Part shown: positions 33,539-38,372 of the stretch, in pieces
How positions within the stretch are numbered: position 1 is the first letter of the stretch
Layout: the number at the start of each line of letters is the position of its first letter
Assembly: GCA_959605475.1 (NCBI GenBank)
Contig: CAUHFS010000020.1
Coordinates: 1 to 38,372 of the forward strand
DNA: 38,372 nucleotides
From: an uncultured Collinsella sp.
GTDB taxonomy: Bacteria > Actinomycetota > Coriobacteriia > Coriobacteriales > Coriobacteriaceae
Direction of reading: 5' to 3'
The notes under the pieces: model-generated
What the model saw: only the letters and a program-made list of their open reading frames with translations
Databases searched by the model: none
What the model was told of the DNA's origin: nothing
Translations under genes and position numbers: made by a program

Positions 33539-34816
33539 ATGAGTAAAAGCATCCCCAAACCGCACAATAGTGGGTACGTCCTAGCGCTTGCCTTTTGCGA
33601 CTATCTCAAGGACAAGACCGGCACCCCAAAGGCTATTATGGCGAGTCAGCAGGCCATGGCGTCGCACGGCATAAGTTACGTCTATCTCCACTCGGTTAAG
33701 AAGACCCTGTTCAGGGACGACCAGATGCTATTTTGCGAATTCGGGGTTACGGTCGACGGGGTGGAGGCTGGTGTTTTCAGTATTGCCCAGGTGTGCGAGG
33801 CCCTTTGCAGCTGGCAAAAAAGCGGCTTCAGCCTTCTTGAGCTTCATATCCACCACCTTCTGTACGTGAGCCTTGAGAAAGTCTCCGAACTGCTAAAAGT
33901 TACAGGCAAAACACCGGTCAGGGCCTTTCTCCACGACTATTACCTGTGTTGTACAAGCTATAACCTCCAAAATAGGAGCGGCTTTTGTGACAGCTCAAGG
34001 CTCGGCGACGCTCCCTGCGAGAAATGCACCCACTTCAGTAACAGCCTTCGTGTGGAGTCGAAGATCCAAGGGCTGTTTGACTCCATCAAAAATCTCCGTT
34101 TTGTTGCACCTTCGACCTATACGAAGAATCGGTTTCTCTCATTCAGGCCCCAATACGAGGGCCTTGTTGATGTAATACCGCACCAAAAGCTGCTTGGAGA
34201 GTATCTGGGCAACAGACGTCCTCTGAACGCAGGGGAGCGCATCAGGGTTGCCTTTCTGGGGATGCCGAGGAAGACAAAGGGCTGGGAGACCTGGCTTCGC
34301 CTCGTATCTGCGGTCGATGAACAAGAGTACGAGTTCTTCGTCTTCAACAGCTCGAACGATATGTATCCAGGGATGAACAAGCGGTTTGTCGAATTTGATG
34401 AGAAGCATCCAAATGCCATGACCGACTCTCTCAGGGAGTGCGAGATTGCCATCGTTGTCATGTGGCCATCTTGTCCAGAGACCTATAGCTACACCTGTAT
34501 GGAATCTTACTCCGCAAACGCTTATACGATTTCGAGTGCATGTGCAGGCAATGTCGCCGACTTTGTCGTTGAGCATGGGTCCGGTTTGGTGCTGAATAAC
34601 GAGGAGGAGCTAATCGGGCTGTTTAGGGATAAGAGCCGGCTTATCAGGGAGGTCAATCGTTTCAGGAGCGGAAAGCCTGGTCCGCTCGATCTTGTCGATT
34701 CAGATGAGATCGTAGACCTGCTTCCATGCTCCTCGGTAGGTCTCAACACGGGAGTTCACATGCACACGAGGCTGATTGAACGTGTGCTGCTGGAGGTACT
34801 CAATGCAAGATCATAG
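33539..34816 (+). CDS. GT4-like glycosyltransferase
   Basis: A 425-residue protein that looks like a divergent GT-B glycosyltransferase. The N-terminal half has AFLHDYYLCCTSYNL followed by a cysteine group (GFCDSS, APCEKC), placed like the Cys insert of the GT4 enzyme at 27821. The second half has VAFLGMPRKTKGWETW and the CMESYSANAYTISSA region, where a conserved Glu of the donor site would sit. Substrates are unknown. The ATG at 33539 begins one base after the stop of the previous gene. Its end overlaps the start of the polymerase gene by 14 bases. Confidence 0.75.
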   Translation: MSKSIPKPHNSGYVLALAFCDYLKDKTGTPKAIMASQQAMASHGISYVYLHSVKKTLFRDDQMLFCEFGVTVDGVEAGVFSIAQVCEALCSWQKSGFSLLELHIHHLLYVSLEKVSELLKVTGKTPVRAFLHDYYLCCTSYNLQNRSGFCDSSRLGDAPCEKCTHFSNSLRVESKIQGLFDSIKNLRFVAPSTYTKNRFLSFRPQYEGLVDVIPHQKLLGEYLGNRRPLNAGERIRVAFLGMPRKTKGWETWLRLVSAVDEQEYEFFVFNSSNDMYPGMNKRFVEFDEKHPNAMTDSLRECEIAIVVMWPSCPETYSYTCMESYSANAYTISSACAGNVADFVVEHGSGLVLNNEEELIGLFRDKSRLIREVNRFRSGKPGPLDLVDSDEIVDLLPCSSVGLNTGVHMHTRLIERVLLEVLNARS

Positions 34817-36185
34817 GCATGCGAGGCTCGTTATAAATAAAGCGGAGGAGCGGGCTGGTCGAAGAGGTCGTTGGTATCTCCCTAATAAGCAAGGCGTTCT
34901 AACCGTTTGCATGGGTGACCTGGCGGATGCGACGATCGTTATAGGTATCTTGGCGCAGGTTTTCTTCCTTGAGTACTATGGTCTGGGGCGATACCTCAAC
35001 TGGGTAATTACCGGCATGATTTGCGTGAGGGCGCTCTTCTCCGGATGGAAATATAGCGGTAGAGCGCTACTACTTGGGCTGATTACCGTTGCAGGGTGGC
35101 TGTCTGGTGCCCTCTTGGGTGGCAATATGGAAACGTTTAGGGCGAATATTTTGCTGCTCCTCTACCCGTTTGTCTATACGCTTTACTTCTTTCTTTTGGT
35201 CACTAACAAGAGGGATTTTCTTCTTGGACTCTTTGATGCAGGTTTTCCGGTCTTCAACGCCATATTGCTTCTCAATATGGCGATCATGTTTATCCAGTAC
35301 TCTACCCATGGGATGATCGCTGCGACAACGAACGACATCAGTTACTTCGAGGACAATATCTCCGGCCTGTTCTCTTATGCGTCCGTCCATGCGGTGGCCC
35401 TTTACACTTCATTCGTCGTGCTCTACAACTTCGTCTGGATTAGGAGGCTTCGGGGTCCTCTCTGGCCATCCCTTGCCATCGCTTACAACGTCTGCCTTAT
35501 CGTCCTGTCCTTCTATCTTGCGACACTCAACGATAATAAGGCGCTCTTCATAATCCTTCCTCTCGTTTTAGTGATGTTCTGGCTTATTTCAGTCATGAGA
35601 GGAGAAGCGGATGTTTCGGGTCCCTTCTTTTGGCTTGTCGCCTTGTATTTTATCCTGACAATTGCATACGCCTTGGTGCCTGCGTTCCAGATCCTCGTGG
35701 ATACGCAAGTGTTTGGTCTGTTCGATATGGTTGGCAGTTCAGCTTCCGTCGGTACTGCTGCCGACGGCAGTAACGAGAGGATTGCTATCATCGGCTTCGC
35801 TCTCTTGAGACCGGCTACATGGAGTCTCGGAGAGGGTCTTGGAGCCTCAAGCTTCTACGCGTCCGGGTTCATGTCGTTTAACCACTTTGGTCAAGCGGAT
35901 ATGGGGTCTTTCTTGATTCTCATGGGGTTTTGGGAGACGGCAGCGTATGTAGCGTTTTTCCACTCCGTGGTTAGTGAGTTTATGGAGCAGGAAAAAGGAT
36001 CTAATGGCCGGATTGTTCGTTTGCTCCTTTTGCTAACAATTCTTATTACCTTTCTGTATACGCAGTGCTTTACAAGGGTGAACTGCTGCTTGTGCCTACT
36101 GCTGCTCTGTGGAGCGCTGGCTTGGTCGTGGAATTCCTCGGCTGCAGACTATTTGATTATTGATAGAGACGAAGAACAGGTTTGA
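34803..36185 (+). CDS. O-antigen polymerase-like membrane protein (Wzy-like)
   Basis: A 460-residue integral membrane protein with about ten to twelve hydrophobic segments from residue 40 to the C-terminus and a larger loop near residues 300-345. This is the layout of Wzy/WaaL-type O-antigen polymerases, which join lipid-linked repeat units outside the membrane. There is no short diagnostic motif, so the call rests on topology and locus context. The ATG at 34803 has GGAGGT five bases upstream and lies inside the end of the previous gene, implying translational coupling. Two intragenic palindromes occur at 35258-35282 and 35746-35767. Confidence 0.78.
   Translation: MQDHRHARLVINKAEERAGRRGRWYLPNKQGVLTVCMGDLADATIVIGILAQVFFLEYYGLGRYLNWVITGMICVRALFSGWKYSGRALLLGLITVAGWLSGALLGGNMETFRANILLLLYPFVYTLYFFLLVTNKRDFLLGLFDAGFPVFNAILLLNMAIMFIQYSTHGMIAATTNDISYFEDNISGLFSYASVHAVALYTSFVVLYNFVWIRRLRGPLWPSLAIAYNVCLIVLSFYLATLNDNKALFIILPLVLVMFWLISVMRGEADVSGPFFWLVALYFILTIAYALVPAFQILVDTQVFGLFDMVGSSASVGTAADGSNERIAIIGFALLRPATWSLGEGLGASSFYASGFMSFNHFGQADMGSFLILMGFWETAAYVAFFHSVVSEFMEQEKGSNGRIVRLLLLLTILITFLYTQCFTRVNCCLCLLLLCGALAWSWNSSAADYLIIDRDEEQV
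35258..35282. repeat. 10-bp hairpin inside the Wzy-like gene
   Basis: CGCCATATTG and CAATATGGCG are perfect complements across a five-base loop. Confidence 0.88.
35746..35767. repeat. 7-bp hairpin inside the Wzy-like gene
   Basis: CCGTCGG and CCGACGG pair across eight bases. An alternative stem TACTGC / GCAGTA overlaps it. Arms this short are expected by chance in a region of this size. Confidence 0.6.
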
Positions 36186-36187
36186 AC

Positions 36188-37261
36188 ATGAAAATAGGCA
36201 TTTCCACATTTACGCATGGGGACAACTATGGGCAGAGGCTCCAGAACCTTGCTGTCCAAGAAACTCTCAAACTCTCGGGTGCAGATGTCCTTACGTTCAG
36301 ACAGAAGGACTCGAGATCTGCCAAATACAAGCTCAAGTCTTTGGCTTCGCTCATTCCAAAGGGGCTTGCCGTTGCCCACATCCAGAGGCATCGTTCGTTT
36401 GAGGATTTCAATTCCCGTAACATTTCCTTTAGCCGGGAGGTTATATCTGATTCCAACCCTCCACGTGACATTAAATCCTATGACTTTTTCGTTGCTGGGA
36501 GCGACCAAGTTTGGTCTCCGTATTCCCCTGACGCTAACTCCACTATGTTTCTCACGTTTTCGCCAAGAGAAAAGCGCATTGCTTTTTCGCCAAGCTTGGC
36601 AGCTCCGACGATTCCCGAGGAGAAGCGTGAGCTGTTCCACGGCTATTTCGACGGGTTTGATAGGCTGTCCGTTCGTGAGCAGAAGAGCGCCGAGCTTATA
36701 AACAGTCTGTACGGCTTAAAGGCCGAGGTGTTGATTGACCCAACACTGATGTTTGACGGCTCCTGGTGGGAAAGGTATGAAAAAGAGCCGCACTGCGGGC
36801 TTCCAAATGATTATGTATTGACGTACTTCCTCGGGAGTGCAGCTTACGAAGAGAGGGTTGCCGAAATCTGTGATTCACTTAGCTGCAAGAGGGTCGATTT
36901 ACTAGGGGATGCGCGCTACTACGCCCTCGGGCCTTCAGAGTTCCTCTATGCCGTCCGTCACGCAAAGCTTGTAGCGACAGATTCATATCACGGATCAATT
37001 TTCTCGATCTTGTTCGGGAAGCCGCTGATTTATTGCCCTCGTGAGTCCACTGGTCCAGACATGAGCAGCCGATTCGACACGCTAGCCAGCGAGCTGGGTG
37101 TTTCTTTCGTTGAGCGGTCAATTCTTTCCGTATGTAATTCGGAACTGCTCGAGAGTGACTATTCAAAGGCGTATGACAGGTTGGCAGCTCAGAGGAAGAT
37201 CGTTGTTGAATTCCTCGATAGATGTGGATTGAGCATTCCCTCGGAGGCCGCCCGTGGCTAG
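36188..37261 (+). CDS. polysaccharide pyruvyltransferase family protein (second copy)
   Basis: A 357-residue PF04230 member, related to but clearly different from the copy at 30317. It has YGQRLQNLAVQETL, FFVAGSDQVWSPYS, a VREQKSAEL region and LVATDSYHGSIFSILFGKPLIY, each matching the equivalent motif in the first copy. It may pyruvylate a second sugar or transfer another group. The ATG at 36188 follows the polymerase stop by two bases; the ribosome site is weak. Base composition is lower in GC than the flippase gene after it. The end overlaps the next gene by eight bases. Confidence 0.87.
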   Translation: MKIGISTFTHGDNYGQRLQNLAVQETLKLSGADVLTFRQKDSRSAKYKLKSLASLIPKGLAVAHIQRHRSFEDFNSRNISFSREVISDSNPPRDIKSYDFFVAGSDQVWSPYSPDANSTMFLTFSPREKRIAFSPSLAAPTIPEEKRELFHGYFDGFDRLSVREQKSAELINSLYGLKAEVLIDPTLMFDGSWWERYEKEPHCGLPNDYVLTYFLGSAAYEERVAEICDSLSCKRVDLLGDARYYALGPSEFLYAVRHAKLVATDSYHGSIFSILFGKPLIYCPRESTGPDMSSRFDTLASELGVSFVERSILSVCNSELLESDYSKAYDRLAAQRKIVVEFLDRCGLSIPSEAARG

Positions 37262-38372
37262 CCAGCGTAAGGCGGGCGCCCTCCTCGGCTACGCCAACAT
37301 CCTCGCAAAGAACCTCGTCAACCTCGTCTACACGCCGATGCTACTGTCCTACGTGGGGCAGGCGGACTACGGCGTCTTCCAGAGCTCGAACTCCTTTGTC
37401 TTCTCGCTGACGCTCCTGTCCTTCGGCTTCTCCGAGGCCTACGTGCGCTTCTACACGCAGACGGTGGCGCACGGCGGCGAGCGCGACATCCGGCACCTGA
37501 ACGGCATGTACCTCACGCTTTACGTCGCCGTCACAGCCGCGGCGGTCGCCCTCGGCATGGGCTTCTCCGCAAACGCCGGCGCGGTGTTCTCGGCCGGGTT
37601 CACCGAGGCGCAGGTCTCGCTCGCCCGGGAGCTGCTCGCCATCATGACGCTCAACGTCGCCTCGACGTTGTTCACCGTCGTGTTCAATTCCTACATCACG
37701 GCGCACGAGCGCTTCGTCTACCAGCAGACCAGGCAGCTCGTCACCACGCTTGCGACGCCGCTGTGCGCCTGGGCCCTGCTGGCCGCCGGTATGGGGCCCG
37801 TGGGCGTTGCCCTAGCACAGCTCGCGGTGAACCTCGTCCTGCTCGCCCTCAACGCGCGCTACGCCATCGTCGTGCTGGGCATGCGCTTCGAGCTCAGGGG
37901 TGCCGACTGGGGCGTCATGCGCGGCATCGCCGCCTTCAGTGCCTGGATCTTCGGTAACCAGGTCTGCGAGATGGTCAATCAGAGCGTGCCCAACATCATG
38001 CTGGGGGCCATCTCGGGCGTGACTGCGGTATCTCTGTTCGCGGTGGCCGTGAACATCCGCCAGGTCTTCTACTCGCTCTCCACCACGATGTCGAACGTCT
38101 TCATTCCGAAGGTCAACCGCATCGTCGCCACCTCGGACGACAACGCCGAGCTCACTCGCCTTATGACGCGCGTGGGCCGCTACCAGATGGTACTGTTTTG
38201 CTGGGTGTACGGAGGTTTCGCTATTCTCGGGAAGTTTTTCGTGACGAGGTGGGCGGGCCCGGGCTTCGCCGAGGCCTACTGGCTCGTGCTCGCCATGACG
38301 CTACCCGTCATGGTGCCCCTCTGTCAGAACGTCGGCATCGAGATCCAGAGGGCCAAGAACATGCACCACGCC
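37254..38372 (+). CDS. oligosaccharide flippase (Wzx-like), cut by window end
   Basis: The reading frame is open for 373 codons to the last base, so the C-terminus lies outside the window. The protein has repeated hydrophobic helices and the N-terminal pattern GALLGYANILAKNLVNLVYTPMLLSYVG typical of the MATE/Wzx polysaccharide exporter group, which moves the lipid-linked repeat unit across the membrane. The GTG at 37254 has GGAGG six bases upstream, inside the end of the previous gene. Codons are extremely GC-rich (CTC, GCC, ATC), unlike the preceding three genes and like the radical SAM gene. Confidence 0.88.
   Translation, partial: MASQRKAGALLGYANILAKNLVNLVYTPMLLSYVGQADYGVFQSSNSFVFSLTLLSFGFSEAYVRFYTQTVAHGGERDIRHLNGMYLTLYVAVTAAAVALGMGFSANAGAVFSAGFTEAQVSLARELLAIMTLNVASTLFTVVFNSYITAHERFVYQQTRQLVTTLATPLCAWALLAAGMGPVGVALAQLAVNLVLLALNARYAIVVLGMRFELRGADWGVMRGIAAFSAWIFGNQVCEMVNQSVPNIMLGAISGVTAVSLFAVAVNIRQVFYSLSTTMSNVFIPKVNRIVATSDDNAELTRLMTRVGRYQMVLFCWVYGGFAILGKFFVTRWAGPGFAEAYWLVLAMTLPVMVPLCQNVGIEIQRAKNMHHA

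Noticed and set aside
36589..36600. 12-base palindrome GCCAAGCTTGGC in the second pyruvyltransferase gene
   Set aside because: Six-base arms without spacer are not unusual; no supporting context.

Overview
The window looks like chromosomal DNA of a Collinsella-like coriobacterium (Actinomycetota, human gut). The basis is its high GC content, the housekeeping gene set, a GlgC/GlgD/GlgA/GlgB/GlgP glycogen locus and a NusG-paralogue-led polysaccharide locus. This assignment comes from gene style and recall, not from a database search.

Region 1 (1-9300) is housekeeping: metK (-), gltX, priA, def, fmt and rsmB (+), and a small FmdB-type zinc ribbon (-). Four of the gaps here hold long, near-perfect inverted repeats (arms 22-33 bp, loops 23-42 nt). 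Their sequences are unrelated but their architecture is the same. A fifth, looser one lies at 12885-13018.

Region 2 (9380-22970) is a glycogen locus on the minus strand, transcribed glgB-glgP-glgC-glgD-glgA and then a GH13-GH77 fusion enzyme. GlgC/GlgD make ADP-glucose, GlgA elongates, GlgB branches, GlgP degrades, and the fusion protein trims and rearranges maltodextrins. GlgA carries a C-terminal tail of about 280 residues rich in Lys, Ala, Thr and Pro, resembling histone H1. GlgB has a similar tail of about 70 residues plus a short basic N-terminus. A GGTAAAAC half-site recurs upstream of glgB and upstream of the fusion gene, which suggests a shared LacI-type regulator.

Region 3 (22990-24560) has a HAD phosphatase, thiamine pyrophosphokinase, and tRNA-Ala(GGC) with its own promoter and terminator.

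Region 4 (24560-38372, running off the end) is a surface-polysaccharide operon on the plus strand. A long leader with a large extended hairpin precedes a NusG paralogue (LoaP/RfaH/UpxY type). Then come an initiating sugar-phosphate transferase, two GT4 glycosyltransferases, a radical SAM protein, a pyruvyltransferase, an FrhB-like iron-sulfur protein, a GT2, a further glycosyltransferase, a Wzy-like polymerase, a second pyruvyltransferase and a truncated Wzx-like flippase. Base composition jumps from gene to gene, as expected of a mosaic locus. Several of these genes contain long perfect palindromes or hairpins inside the coding sequence.

The best candidates for something undescribed are the histone-H1-like tails on two glycogen enzymes, the leader hairpin with intragenic hairpins in the NusG-paralogue operon, and the family of long intergenic hairpins.
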